From the NCBI GenBank assembly GCA_948474755.1, contig CAOLHI010001282.1, positions 62,001 through 126,000 of the forward strand: a stretch of DNA of 64,000 nt. Reading direction: 5' to 3'. Both the position numbers and the translations under genes were made by a program. Below are positions 38,350 to 51,699 of the stretch, one piece after another; positions within the stretch are counted from its first letter, which is position 1; each line of letters starts with the position of its first letter. Source of the stretch: Ctenosaura bakeri. Taxonomy: Eukaryota; Chordata; Lepidosauria; Squamata; Iguanidae. The notes beneath the pieces are model-generated. The model was not told the origin of the DNA, searched no databases, and worked only from the letters and a program-made list of their open reading frames with translations.

Positions 38350-41300
38350 GGTATAAAGCATCTTCTCTAGGTGTATCTTTGTAACCAGTGCAGCCAGTGT
38401 GGGATCTATATGTTTAAAAACAGAAGCCTCGATCAATGTTGGTGTTTCCTTTATGAATAGTGTTTCCTTATGACTATCTGTTTTACGCATGACTTTGTCT
38501 GGTTTATTTGCTCTCTTGTTTAGAATAAAAATGTATTCCTGAATCTTTTAAAGAAGGACCCATGTTCCTAGTATAGACATGATATTTGTGAGTTACAAGG
38601 TTGCTTTCAAGGGGCTTGCCTTCTGTAAAGGGAAAATAACAACAGGGATTCTAAATGATGTTTTGCCATTCACCTTACATTTGCAAACTTGCTTTAAAAG
38701 GGATTAGATGTTCCAGCACCTCCAGGACTACCATGCCAAAAGGGCTGATCGTGCTTTGGATGTATATTCAACTTCTGCAATATATCGCATGTACTGCATT
38801 GGTTCAGAATCACTGAATGCAAGATACAAACTCAAGAAATGCCTGATAGGGGATGGTTCTTTTTTCTCATGAGCCCTTTCCCCATTTGTGTGTGGCATCC
38901 CTTCTTTGGCTCCATTGTTATAATTTACCCAGGGACTGGTAAATTGGAACAGGTTATAAATGCTGAAAGGCTCATGTTTAATCTGGCTATGTGTGGAGGA
39001 GAGGCCAGTTGCCAGTCTACTAGATAATGGGGATGGCTGATTCATTTTGGCTGAATTTCATCCAACTTACCTTTTTCCAGATAGTTTGAGGCCCATTTTG
39101 TCCAGATTTCAGGCTCACAAGTGCTGAATGATCTGTTACTGACTATGACAACCTAGTTTAGTTAGTTGCTTGTTCTATAACTATACAACAAAAAGTGGTA
39201 CATACAGCTACTTATCATAAGCGCTTGGACCATTTTGGTATAATTTGTCCTCAGCTAGGTGGATTATCTGCTGACATCCTACCAAAAGCATCTTTTTGGG
39301 CCATTGGTTGAAGTATTATATGCCTTTCTGAGGAAAAGTGAGGTCTCATGTGTCCTAAAGGTGCTATGATTTGCTTGTCTTTTTAACTTTAGAAAACTCT
39401 AAATGGAACAGTGAGGATCCAGCCACCCAAACATCTGCATCCATTTTCCTTTTTTGTGGGGGAAGCTGCTCTGTGTCATTTGAGGATTTCTTAATTACTT
39501 GCTTTTCAGAAAAGTGTTTCACTATGCCCTTTGGGGGTGGTGTGTGTGTGTGTGCACACACTGGGTTTTAGGTATCAATATGTTGTTGTTTTATGTCTAT
39601 CTTTTTATCAGGTTTATGGCTTCTTTTATGAGTATCTATGAAAACACAATAGAAAGGTGCCAAAAAAATATTATTAAACTACTAGACTAAGAATGGGGGA
39701 GCTGCAGAATGGATGAGCCTTTAGCTGTATGGATCACAGTAGAATATCTAGTCTTGTTGAACATGTATATTCTTAGGAACTGGTTATTCCTAACAGTTTA
39801 TAAAGCAGGTGAAAACTGTTTTTGACACACCTATACATACCTGGCTATTGCATATCTGTTTGTGAACTCTCTTAGAGTACTGAAGTGAAGGCTTACAAGA
39901 TAGCCTTTCAAATGAGGCTACCTGAAGCATTAAAGAATATAGTGAGACTAAGCCCTTTATTCTACTTATCAAAAGTAATATTTGAAAATGAACTGAATTG
40001 GTAATTAATATAGTGCAGGAAAAATCTTATCTGAAAATTTTTGCTGGTATGATCTTGGAAGTATAAAAACACAACAAAAAGCTATGAATCAAATTGCTTG
40101 CTTACGTACATTTATCAAGTCGTATTTCCTGCATTTGAAATGCAAATGCTATGTGCTAAGTATTATCACTGTTTATTAGCTATTATTTATTTTTATGCCA
40201 TTAACTTCAAAATGCACAACATTTATATTAAGGAATTGCTTCTCCTAGGGGAGAGCAGGGTTTTTTTTCCTGAATGCTTCCTTCCATTCCCTTTTTAATT
40301 TGAAGGTTGAAATAGTTGGATGGTGGTTGAGTGGTTTGTCCCCTCCTATCTTCCTTTCCCCTCTGCTTTATCTAGTTCATCTGAGGTTTTGCCTTTTTGG
40401 GCTATCTTTTATGGATTGTAAAAATGCCTTGGGACACGTTACTGTACGTGAACTATGCAACACAAGAGCAGATTGCATGGTATTGACCGACAGTGCGGGA
40501 ACGTGGATGCGCCTTATGACACAGCTGTTAGAGCTGATGGCAGTATGAACAAGCTGAGGTTGGTGATGTGTGATCACATCAATTTGGGGGTGATTAGAGA
40601 GTTTAGGGTATTTTTTAAAAAAAAATAGCATAGCAACAACCTGTTTTTAACTCTGAAGCTTACAAGAGTAAAGTCAGCCTTTACTTCTTTTACAAAGAAG
40701 CATATTTTGGATTTCAAGAACAAAAGGCACCCAAAAAGGAAGCTAAAAAGAATGATCTATAATTGATTACTAGATATACTTTAAAAAATGTAGCATACTA
40801 TCTCTCAGTATGTGTAGTGCTATCTAACTGATAGGCACACAGGTTGTGTTAAAATAGGTGCAGTGGTTAAACTATGACAGGCTCAAAAGACAAGCCTCAG
40901 ACAAGAAAGTGATTTTTAAAACAGAGAGCTACAAATATCATCATTCTAGCTTAAAATATAATGTCACTATTTACTGTACTCTTCTTTCAGCAACACAATG
41001 GCATGTGTCCCAATGGAGATCATTAGATGTTGGATAGCACCTTTCTGTTGGACCCCAAACACCTTATTGCCTTCTACTTCTGTCATATCTGGCTTTCCTC
41101 GTGCTCAAAGCAGTCTGGGGCCCAATTCTGTAAACTTTACAGCATAAAGAGCCTCATAGTTTGCCCTTTTTTTAACATGTTCCAAATTATGCAATGGGAA
41201 ATATAAAAACCACATGACTTTTGAGAAGAGTCCCATTTCACAATACCTTTTCCTGACAGTGGTCATCATGTTGAAGAAAGTCATGTATGATGCTACCAGG

Positions 41301-42390
41301 GAGTGGTACAACAAGACAGCCATGGGTGCAGCCTCTTTTATACCGGCCACTGCCCAACACTGGAGATTCAATTTAGTAGTTAAGTCTGCTGTGGCACTTC
41401 TAATTTCTTATTCATATGAGTGGTATTTCCAGCATGTGTCTGTGATGGAAGTAAGCTACACCAACAGCATAGCAAGCTAAGAGATGCCAGTTTCAATCTT
41501 ATCAGCTGAACAGCAGCTTTACTGAAGCTATGCATTGGGAGTAAACTACCTTATTTATTTCCAAGAGCAGATTCCTGAGTGATTTTTTTTTCCCAGATAG
41601 CTTTGGTAGTAATTGGGTGGCAGTCTCTTAATTGATGTTTTCGGGAAAAGAAAGAGCGATTATGTGAGAAGCTCTTGGGGGTGGGGTGGTGTTTTAAGGG
41701 TGCATCTACAGAATGTGCTATATAGAAAGAACACTTTGCAGAAGTAGGTACAATTCAGTATATGAGAACTGGTACCACAGTTGTTAATACGAAGTGATTG
41801 GTTGTGATACCTACATTAGTACCATTGTTTGTTCCATTTCTGGCCCAGAAAGGAGAGGGCAGTGTTGAAAGAATGCAGTTGATCCTTGCACCATATCTTT
41901 TTGGGAAAATACACTAGGAGAGAAAGAAGAGATCAGGAAAATAGCACCAGCTATTTCAAGGATTAGGATTTAGGATATTCTAAATAGTGTCCAGGGTCTA
42001 TGGCTCATATATCATGCCCCTTATAATTTCTGCAGTCAGTGCCCATGAATAATATGTTGATGTAGATTATCTGCATTACCATTCTGGCTCTTATTTTGTA
42101 CAGGCCATCAGTATTCTGAATTTTTTCTCCAGACTTTAAAAATCTCATCTCAAGTAATAAAGAAGCAATCCTTCTTTCCACAGCTGTGTATAGTTTTTTT
42201 AAAAAGACTGTGATAAAAGTTTTTTAAAAATTGGCACATATATATATATCCCCAAAAGCCTGTTTGAATTAAAAAAGGAAATCTTTATTTAATGATGCAA
42301 GGACAGCAAGGGTGGGGCCAATCCAGCTTCCGTAAGTAGGAATTTCCAAATCCCAAGAGCAGCTACTGGAAATGTCTTGTCTCACATTAC
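38350..42390. other. Intronic sequence without recognisable features
   Basis: There is a short GT run at 39539-39552 and a TA run at 42238-42249. Several open frames of 60-90 codons lack any supporting family, splice or composition signal. Confidence 0.45.
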
Positions 42391-42399
42391 CACCAGGCA

Positions 42400-43400
42400 T
42401 GCCATTACTGGTGTTGAGACAAGAGGGAAGCACCTTTCTCAAAGGACCTGGGTAGACTCATGGAAGAGTATAAAGTTCAAACAGTCTGGATCCAAACCTT
42501 GTAGGGCTTTAATGGTCATAGCCAGCACTTTGAAGCCTGGAAGCAGGCTGGTTACAGAGAGCAGTTATAACAAGGAAGTCATATGCTCCCTGTAACCAAT
42601 TCCGATAAGTCTGTCCACAGCATTTGAGACCAGCTGAAGATTCAGAACAAGTTACAGTACACCAAACAACATATAATAAGCCAGGTGTCACTGTGGCCAA
42701 GTTAGATATCTTCAGGAATGGATACAACTGACATATATGCTTTGACTATGCACATAAATTTCCAGCTGCTGCAGAAACCTTGACATTCTGGCTCAGGGTT
42801 GAATCCAGTAGTTTACCTGAATTGATCCTGCATTTTTAGGAGGAGTGTAGCCCTTTCCAGAACAGGCTGAACCCCTGTTCTCTGTTGTGCCTTGGCTTGT
42901 CAGAATTAAACTTCAGTTTATTCTCCATTGTCCAGTCTGTTATTGGTGCCAGACAGTGGATATAATTTAGAAGGAAAGTGTCCTAAGTTCAGATGACTAG
43001 GCAAAGTAGAGTTGGGTATTGTTGATAGCACCAGACTCCAAAACTCCAGCCAACCTCTTCCTGCAGTTTCATATATATGTTAAATATCATGGAGGCAAAA
43101 TGAATCCCTGAAAGACTCCAAACTCCAACTGCCAAGATGTCAAACAAGAATCTCCAAGCACCATATTCTCAGCTCATGCCCCCAGGAGTAAATAGTGCCA
43201 CTGTAAAACAATGTTTCTGAGTCCCATCCCACTGCAGAAGCCCAAAAGGAATACAGTGGTCAATGCTATCAAAAGCCTCATTTCCCCTGTCCAGTTCCTG
43301 GTGTAGGTCATCCACTAAGGCAACCAAAGCTGTCTCCTTCCCATAACCAGGCCTGAAGACTGATTGAAGTGGATCTAGATAATCCATCTCATCCAGGAAG
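42400..43400 (-). mobile_element. L2-like LINE fragment, decayed
   Basis: The minus strand at 43387-43270 encodes LDPLQSVFRPGYGKETALVA followed by LVDDLHQELDRG and a remnant of FDSIDH. This is the RT fingers/palm entry of L2-like LINEs. The plus strand further left carries CCTTGTAGGGCTTTAATGGT and CCAGCACTTTGAAGCCTGGA, antisense to the 3' part. Between them large parts are missing or too diverged, and frames are broken, so it is an old dead copy. Confidence 0.65.
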
Positions 43401-43404
43401 CCCT

Positions 43405-44147
43405 GGAACTGGGAGACTTAGGAATTGGTTAAAAATAAATAAGTACAATGGAATTCAAAGATAATTTTTCAACAAGATTTTACTTTCGGCAGATTGTAAA
43501 GAGGCACTGACCTTTCCATTTACACATTCAGACAGTTCTGACCACCCCATGTTTGTATGAGTAAGGAAGGACAAGGGTCTAGCAGACATATGACACCTCT
43601 GTGTCCTCGGGCTATATAAACTGAAAAGTATCACCACTATCTGCGCAAGCAGAGACTAAATTTACAGTGACCTCTCCCTTACTGTGTTCTCTGCATGCAC
43701 AAATGTGAGGTCATGTGAAGCGTTGTGTTCCATTATAGTCAGTGCACACAGCAGGCATGTGCCTATGCTGCCACAGGCGTGTACACACCATGTTCATTGG
43801 CTATAGTAGGACGTGACAGTTCACATGTTTTGTTTTACATGAGGGTTTGTGGAATGGAACGCCCACATATACAGAGGGCATACTATATAGCCATTCGATC
43901 TGTATCAGCTATTGTGTCTTAAGTGAGAATTACCACTAGCACTGAAATGTAGAGACCACCACCAATCTGCTACCACTGCTGTAGTTCCTACCAAAATTTA
44001 GTGGCAACTGTGATGGTTTCTACAGAGCAGGAGCATGGTAGAACAGTTTCCTACACCTTAGAAGAAGAAAGAAGTTTCCTTTTTGGGCTGAGATAAAATC
44101 AAAGAAGCAGGTTTTTGTGGGTCAGGTATTGCAGACTTCCTGAAGGA

Positions 44148-44182
<35 letters not shown>

Positions 44183-46050
44183 TTGCAATGGCAGAAGGAC
44201 AACGCAGCAAGAGACACAAAAGTGGCTTTGCAGGCCTGCAGGCTGTACATGGGACACATGTTGCCCACCCCTGCTTTAATGCTTTCTGATGAAAACTTTT
44301 ACAATTGTTTGTTTGTTTGTTTATCTCCTCTAGTACTTTGGTGTATTTGAAAGCCACCTTGCAAATTTTCCTGCAAGTTAGTGAGATTAAAAATACCCTA
44401 CATAAATTGAATATTCTGATAAGCCTCTAACTAGCTGGTACAAGTTCTCTCGGTGACTGTGGTAGCAGCATAGTTGCCTAGTAAGGCATACATTGAAGTT
44501 TTCGTTAACCTCGTCCTATGGGAGAAGTACAGGAGTTTAGTATAAAGATGTTGCTAAAGAATTTCAGAGTTCGTCCAAAGACGTTTACACCTTTGTGTAT
44601 CTGATAGTTTGAACAGGGATCTACTAATACCGTAAGGCCAACCCAAGGAACTTAAGGAAGCAAGATCTAAAACTCTCATTCTCTCTTGCTACTGTAAAGA
44701 GTCTGTTCTTCTGTTGGCTATCCTGTGTTGTTGAATAAGTGTTGTATAATTAAGCATTTCAGCTCATTTTAGAACCCAATAGATTGATGCATATTTAGAA
44801 CAATAAAATAAACAAAGCAAAAGTTAACAGTTTCCATTTCTAAATCCACAACTTTTTTCAGCATATCACCAGTATAGATTATTTGCTGACTACTGCAATA
44901 TAAAATAAAGTCTTAGTTCAGCCAAAAATAATTTAATATGAAGAGCCTAATGCCCCAGTCTGATGTCCGCCTGAAGAGCTCAGAGGAGACCTCAGTTAAA
45001 ATGCTTCCTTCCCCCAAGATGAGTTAGAAACAAATAAGATTGATTTTTTTAAGGGTGAAATTTATTGGAATATCTCTTTGAAAACTGATTTGCTCTAAGA
45101 GATTAATTGCAAACCGCTGGAATTGCTGTCTAAATAAAATGGCATTCTGCTTTATGGGAAAACACTTGACCAGCCCTTGTGGGTTAAGTGGTGCTGAACA
45201 TTTACAGTCAAATACCTCTTCCCTTATACATTGAGCAGTGTCTTCATGAAACATGGTAACCTCCAGGCTTGGTCTTTGAAATAAAGGTTGTAGAGACTTG
45301 CCTAGATAATATACTAAAGTAAGGAATGCAGAAGTGGTGTCTGTGTAGGTGGATTGGTGTGTCTTTTTTTCCAGAATGGGGAAATCATGTTTCTCCACTC
45401 TTGTGAGACAAGTTGGAATCAGGGATGTAAGTTTTTGGCTATTTCATCCGCATATCTGAAGTTGAAAGATTTTGGCAGATTTCTCCCTGGTGCCAAAAAA
45501 TGAGTATTTCTGTGTAATCCTCACTTAGCAATATTGCACACAAAAGTTTGGCTTTTAAATGAAAAAATGGGAGAGAGTGCATGAAAAACAGATATTTATT
45601 CAAAAGCATGCTGTTTCTAGGTAGACTCATGGCTTTCTTTTTAAAAAAAGATTGCTGGATTTTGTGCAAAAACAAACAAACAGTCATGCACAGAAAACAA
45701 TGTGGCTATCTAGAAACAGTGGAGAAGGCATTGTACAAAAAGCAGTATGATTTTCACGTACACCCACAAAACATTTTTGACCCAGAAACAAATACTGTGA
45801 ATATCTTTTTCATCACTAGTTGGCATGCTCATATCACCTTACAGCTGGTAACTTTAGACATTACATTGGTGGAAAGAGTAACAGCATAGTTTATTTGTAT
45901 CCCCACATTCCTCACTTTGAAATTGAAAGCCTTGTATTTACAAAATGCATAATTTGTAAATTACTGTTTTCAGAAATACTTAACACTGGATAGGATAGGA
46001 ACCTACAGAATTGTAGATACAACGATGAGGACCTTAATATCTTCTCTGTG
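43405..46050. other. Intronic sequence, mostly unassigned
   Basis: This holds a (GATT)n microsatellite (44148-44182). A hAT-end-like GTTGCCCACCCCTG is at 44260-44273 with no partner end found. Other open frames have no support. Confidence 0.45.
44148..44182. repeat. (GATT)n microsatellite
   Basis: Eight to nine tandem tetranucleotides. Confidence 0.92.
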
Positions 46051-46055
46051 CCCAC

Positions 46056-46294
46056 TGTTGTTGTTGTGCGCCTTCAAGTCATTTCTGACTTATGGCAACC
46101 CTAAAACAAACCCGTGATGAGGTTTTCTTGGCAAGATTTGTTCAGGGAGGGTTTGCCTTTGCCTTCCTATAAGGGTGAGAGAATGTGACTTGCCCAAGGT
46201 CACCAGTGGGTTTCCATGGCCAAACAGGGATTCAAACCCTGATCTCCAGAGTTGTAGTTCAGTGCTCAAACCACTACACCACACTGTCTCTCTG
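46056..46294 (-). mobile_element. Sauria SINE, nearly full length
   Basis: On the minus strand the head carries an A-box-like GGTGTAGTGGTTTGAG (46265-46280) and a B-box-like GGGTTTGAATCCC (46228-46240). The conserved CCATGGAAACCCACTGGTGA and CTTGGGCAAGTCACATTCTC blocks follow. The tail is Bov-B-like, GCCATAAGTCAGAAATGACT, ending in AACAACAACA. All parts are in the right order. The polymerase III boxes are part of the SINE; this is not a tRNA gene. Confidence 0.93.
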
Positions 46295-46439
46295 CTGAAC
46301 AGTATATTCACCAGTCTCCTCAGTTTCAAAAACAGTTTACTGTGTCCTCTGGGGTAACTGCTATTGAGATAACACAAATCCCAAACTTTCAGCATATGAG
46401 AGTGGAGGCTTTTGCTCTTCATTAATCGCAATATTTAAG

Positions 46440-49020
46440 CAAAAGCTGGCTCTGTTCTGTGATGTGTTTTGCTCATTGGAAATCATGAATAGAACTCAAA
46501 AATAAACTATGAAACTATTAAAACAATATAGATGCTTCTCTGTGTACTACAAATGCACATGGAAAATAGACATACTTCATCTATAATATGTGTAGTTATC
46601 TTTAATAATATCTTCCACAGTCCCTAAAAGCAAAAACAAGGGCAGATTGACATTTTTGGTGGTCACTATAAGAAAATACATTAATGTGGAGAAAATATGG
46701 TGGTTTTAAAGTTGTTTTTGCTTTACTATTATATTTCATGTGTATCGTGAAATAGATGAAATGCTACAATTTTATGTAAAGTAAACGTGACAAAACATTT
46801 ATAGTCCCATTGAATTTTACCAAAACCCTTCAATTTGAAAGAGCAAAATGAATTGTATACAAATTATCCATATAGTCTTTCTCTAAGTAAGTTATTTTAC
46901 TTTAAAATTCCTTTTATGTTGAACATGCCCCAATTGCTGTACAGCACATTGGTTCATATTCAGTTTGCCCATTATTAGGAAATGGACAATAATAAGCTTG
47001 GTTTGTGGATTAGTGTCCTGGTCCGTATTAAGAAGTCCGATTGCTTCTGAAAGATGCTTTTATGAGCAGTTTACCATATTTATTAACTGAGTTAATATTA
47101 TTATTTATTCCTTTGCTGCTAGACTTCATAGCATCTATTTCATCTCCAAGTATTGTGGTGTCTGAATTATGAAGGCTGGTGTAAAACTTGATATTAATGT
47201 TCTTTACTCTATATTTAATAATTTTTTAAAAAATATTCATTCAATAAACATCAATTTTGTGGGATTTGTGTTTCAAGAAAACTTGTTTTTGTGGTGATTT
47301 ACAGCAGCTATCACAGTAAATTCAAGATTATTATTTGTCTAATATATGTTGTCATTTAATCTTCTGGGTATTCTTAATAGTTGTGATGTTCTGACAATTC
47401 TTGGTAATATAATTTACAATAGATAGAAAAGTTAAATGTACATAAATGCCTTCCTGGTCCACATTTGACCAGTGTGAAAGACATATTAGATATTTTAAAA
47501 TAGTCTGTAAACTGGAAAAGATCAAATTACAAAGCTGTTCAATTCTTAAAATTAAAATTTAGTAATATTAAAGAAATTATGAGTAGATTATTGTTTATGT
47601 TAGACATATTCGGTTATGTGTTTTAGAAATGCGTAGAATGAATTGCATAGCAAGAAAATAGTAAGGTGGTATTCATTACAATATATATCTCTTGAGTTGA
47701 ATAAACTATTTTTAGCTCATCTAGACAAAGGTCACAGATGATTCACTGCTTGCCTATAAGGAAAGATAAAGACTTCTTACAAAAAGGTGTAGCAGCCGTT
47801 TCTAACAACTGGTCAAATACTCGTGTGTGTTTACACATAGAGCAATATCAGCTCCCTTTTGCAGTGAAGCGTTCTGTGCCTTTACTGTAATCTATGAGCC
47901 AGGCCATAACTACATCCACTTAGAGGTGAGTGCTCCTAATTAGGAATAAGTGTTCGAAATCTGCTGTTGACTTTACTGCCGTATTAATTTTTGGCAGTGT
48001 CATCCTGAAATATCTGAAACAGAAAAGAAGCGTGTGCCTCTTAAACTGTGAATGTAAATCAAATCTTTGTAAATGTCTGGCGTATTTGAAAAATAGGCTG
48101 CATTGATTTTTTTTTTAAGAGATCAGCGTAAATAACTTAATAAAATGTGATGGGTTTAGAGGATATGGGACACGTTTGGCAGATCTCCTATTTAGCATCA
48201 TGTAACATTGAAGATGTATATAAACAGTACATTTTAGATAACATTTTGTGAAACACGCTGTAACACTTGGATGGCTGCAGCTGTTGTCTAATTTTTTCTG
48301 GATTAAGTTTGGTCAAGAAAGACGCTGCCTCATTTTCAGCTTGTCATTTGCCCAGGAAGTAAAAGCAAATTGTAATGAGGGAATCACAGCAGGAGAACCT
48401 CTGAACAAATGAGAGGCATATATTGACTGACAGCCAGCATGCCATTTCAGTGATAAATGTATTTTTATACACTGCTGTTCAAGGTCACTTTCTGCTCTCT
48501 TTGTACGCTGGCTGTCAAATCATGCAGTTTTACGTTTTAATACAAAGTAATTTGTGGTAGCTGACGCAAAATAATAGTGTTGAAAAAATTATAAAATTAA
48601 GATGTGCAAGTTGGAAATGTGTGATTTGATAGCTGGCTGATATTGAGAGTCTGAAAAACATAAAATGAATTTTAATCACATAAACAATTTTTTCCTACCC
48701 CTCCAAAGTGTAACATTGAAGCAATAGTGATGCTAAGCACAATAGGAGAGGAAGTTCCACCGAAAGAAAAGTCTTATTTTTAATAAATACATTTAGGATT
48801 GATTTAGTGAAATATTTCATTCAGAAACTAATGGGGGAGTAGTGTACATTGTGAATTTTAATAATATTCACTTACACTGAGAGGAAACCTTCTATGACTG
48901 ATGCTTGTGGGAAATTTTATCTTAAATTTTAAAAAAATCATTATGAATCCACAGGTGTTAATTTTTTTTAAATTTGTATCCCACATACACATATGTATAC
49001 CTGAATATCTGCAAGGAAAA
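46440..49020. promoter_or_regulatory. Longest repeat-poor intronic island (candidate conserved noncoding block)
   Basis: No mobile element is recognisable in about 2.6 kb, unlike most other stretches of this intron. The core at 47730-48560 has a less AT-rich, non-repetitive composition. It contains a 12-bp palindrome TCCTAATTAGGA (47934-47945, homeodomain core). It also has an inverted pair TGACAGCCAGC / GCTGGCTGTCA (48428-48438 and 48507-48517, MEIS/TGIF-like core) and an E-box CAGCTG near 48279. Regulatory function is inferred from texture only. No open frame of note is present. Confidence 0.35.
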
Positions 49021-49724
49021 AAAAATATCTGCAAGAAAACTATAAAAGGCTATTTTGTAAAATTCAAGTTTTAAGGTTAAATCTAAAATTGTATATTGTA
49101 TACATAGCATGCATTTGTATGGGTGCGCTTGCCAGCCAAGATTGGCTGGAGCTTCCTATCACTTACATACTTCTAGTAAACTAGGGCCTAAATCCTTGTT
49201 GTTGGTCTCAATTAGAGTAGATCCATTAAATCAATTGGATTTACCTATATGTTGACTCACCATACAACAATTAGTTCAGTAGGTTTACTCTAATTAAGAC
49301 TAACCAACAGAATTCCAGCCTAGCTTTATTCCCATATAATGGTTATGTTCAAATGATTGTATTTTGCCCTAATAAGTTGCAAACTGACTGTCTCTCATGT
49401 ACCTATGCACAGCTTCATCCCTTCTCCCATTGGGTGAGTAAAGAAACAAATGTGGCAGTGTTCCGGGAGCCACGATTTTCCGTTACATTCAAACCAGAAA
49501 TCTGTGGTTTGTAGTGTCTGAACAGGACAGAATACTAGCTTTTGTTTAAAGCTGCCTCCATATCCTGCCCTATTTTGAATCATAATCATTGCTTTGATAT
49601 TTAAAAAAAAAACTCTCTTGTTAGCTTTCTCATATGAAGGATCATCCATATTTCTTTATTAAGCTAAGCAGAGCCAAGAAGGTTAAATTTTAGGAGTTAC
49701 TACTATTACTCATTGCAATTTTTT

Positions 49725-49846
49725 AAAGTGGCTCAGTGCTTTTATTTGCTGATTTTAATGTTTAATGTACATTTTAATGTTTTAATGTATTTGTATATTT
49801 TTGTAATGCCGCCTCGATCCATTGGGAGAGGCGGGATAGAAATAAA

Positions 49847-49888
<42 letters not shown>

Positions 49889-49912
49889 CATTATTATTAT
49901 TATTATATTATT
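49725..49912 (+). mobile_element. LINE 3' tail (L2-like) with long (ATT)n repeat
   Basis: The stretch TTTTTGTAATGCCGCCTCGA, ATTGGGAGAGGCGGGATAGA and AATAAATATTATT is the typical end of a reptile L2-like LINE. It runs into an (ATT)n microsatellite at 49848-49910. The body of the LINE is not recognisable upstream, so this is a strongly 5'-truncated copy. Confidence 0.65.
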
Positions 49913-50035
49913 TTAATCACTTTTTAGTTCCTCTTTTTAGAACTAGAATCCATCTAAAATAAATAGACAATGTCCTAATATGAAAATTTCTTTTAAAATA
50001 CCCCTAAAAGGGTTTTACCTTGCTGAAGGCAATAA

Positions 50036-50250
50036 ATAAAATATACTTTGGACATATCGTGAGACAACATGACTCATTAGGAAAAATAACAATGCTTGGT
50101 AAAGTGGGAGGCAGTAGGAAACGAGGAAAACACAGCAGGATGGACTCAGTCAAGGAAGCCACAGCCCACAGCATTTGCAGGATCTGAGCAATTGATGGCA
50201 ATTAAGTCAAAGCAATTTGTGGCAATTAACAATGACAAGAACACATAGGC
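50036..50250 (+). mobile_element. Bov-B/RTE LINE 3' end fragment
   Basis: One frame reads YFGHIVRQHDSLGKITMLGK, then GGSRKRGKHSRMDSVKEATA. This matches the C-terminal end of Bov-B-type RT, where 'GHI-R', 'GK--G-R-RGR' and 'W-DSI/V' are typical. Beyond the stop, CAATTGATGGCAATTAAGTC is a decayed 3' UTR. The copy is short and 5'-truncated. Its tail family is the one shared with Sauria SINEs, which use Bov-B machinery. Confidence 0.7.
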
Positions 50251-50254
50251 ACAC

Positions 50255-51510
50255 ACAATGGTGTTCACAGGGAACACTGTTGCCCCTTGTTATTAACTTG
50301 AACATGTTACTTCCAAACTCTGTAGCTGACATATGATTGTCCAATGTGGGCATTCTGTGACATTTCTTTGGTTATGATAATAAATAGATGTACATTAATA
50401 TAAATATAAATGTATTTTGTCATGAAAACTATATGTCAGTTTGCTATCCTGTGGTCTGTATTGCCCAAGTGTCCTGTCTCTGACACAGGTTGACTGGTTG
50501 GTACAAGCACTAATACAAACAAAGAGCAAGAGTAGAATTCAGTTACCCATACCAGTTAACAAAACTAAGCTACCCATATTAGTTAACAAATCTATCTAGA
50601 CTAAAAACTGAAAAAAGACAAATAAACAGACATATTTAAAAGGTGGTTCCCACCCTATCAGATACCTATAATATTCTATATAAGCACTAGTATAGTAAAC
50701 CAGGTCATAGCAAACTTTGTGTTTAATTTCTTTTGTCCATAGTCTTTTCTGTTCTTTAGACATCTTCAAAAAATGCTTCTATGCCTGTTGATATCAGGGT
50801 GCCCTCAAGGGTAGCACTGGATGCAGTCCGAGGGCTGTAGCCAAGGAGGAAAGCCACCAGAATTCTGGGTATTCATAAAATGACTTTGTCCATTGGTGTC
50901 TAACTGTGAAATGGTTAGTACAGAGATAAACCTGTGCAGCAGAGCCTGCGTGCTGCTTGGCTTATATTTAGATTCTAAACATTAAATTTTAGATGTTAAC
51001 AGAACATGCTCTAATGAAGGAAACCACTAAAGGCACCATAAAGACTGTGTAAAGCCCAAGCTGTTGCTGTTGTTGTTGTTGTCGTTGTTGTTGTTGTTTG
51101 AAGAAGACATTCAAAACATTCTAGGTTAGCACTGAATAATGCATATGTACTATAATATATGTGTATAATACATATAGAGGATAAGGCAGAAGAGATGTCA
51201 ACAAAAAATGGGCATGCAGAAGTATTTTTATAGTACATTTTCTCATGAAGTGGTTTTTAAAATTACATTTAAAAGAGTTCTTGCTAGTCATTCTATCTTA
51301 TGGTATAAAACAAAGGAACCTGCATGTGGGTGTATAAGAGAGACAGCTGACATATATTCTGTTTATCTAGTCATTAGTGTATTCTGATGTCAGTGTACAG
51401 TTGTGTCTTTATTAGTGATGGTATTAAATCCCTTGGTATGGGCCAAAACATCTTAAGCTGCAGTGTTCTTTTTTATAATTTTGGCATAGATATATAAGCA
51501 GGCATAGATG
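50255..51510. other. Intronic sequence without genes
   Basis: A (TTG)n repeat is present at 51062-51099. Nothing else is recognised. Confidence 0.45.
51062..51099. repeat. (TTG)n microsatellite
   Basis: GTT/TTG trinucleotide run with one TCG interruption. Confidence 0.9.
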
Positions 51511-51699
51511 ATTTTGCCTAGGGATGGGCCAACCAAATCTGCGAATCCTGGACAAGAATTCGAGATTCGCCAGTCCGAATCCCTGTGCCAAAATAGGCAA
51601 ACCAAATCTTTCTAATCCGCCAACCAAATAGTTTGTTGGAGACTGGGACACCTGAAAACCTGGGAGACTGGAATACCTGAAAACCTGGGAGGCCAGATA

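Noticed and set aside
44148..44182. Regular short repeats that might suggest an array
   Set aside because: Simple tetranucleotide microsatellite without spacers; no CRISPR or satellite structure.
46220..46285. tRNA-like A and B boxes
   Set aside because: They belong to a Sauria SINE head with its full body and tail; there is no complete tRNA fold.
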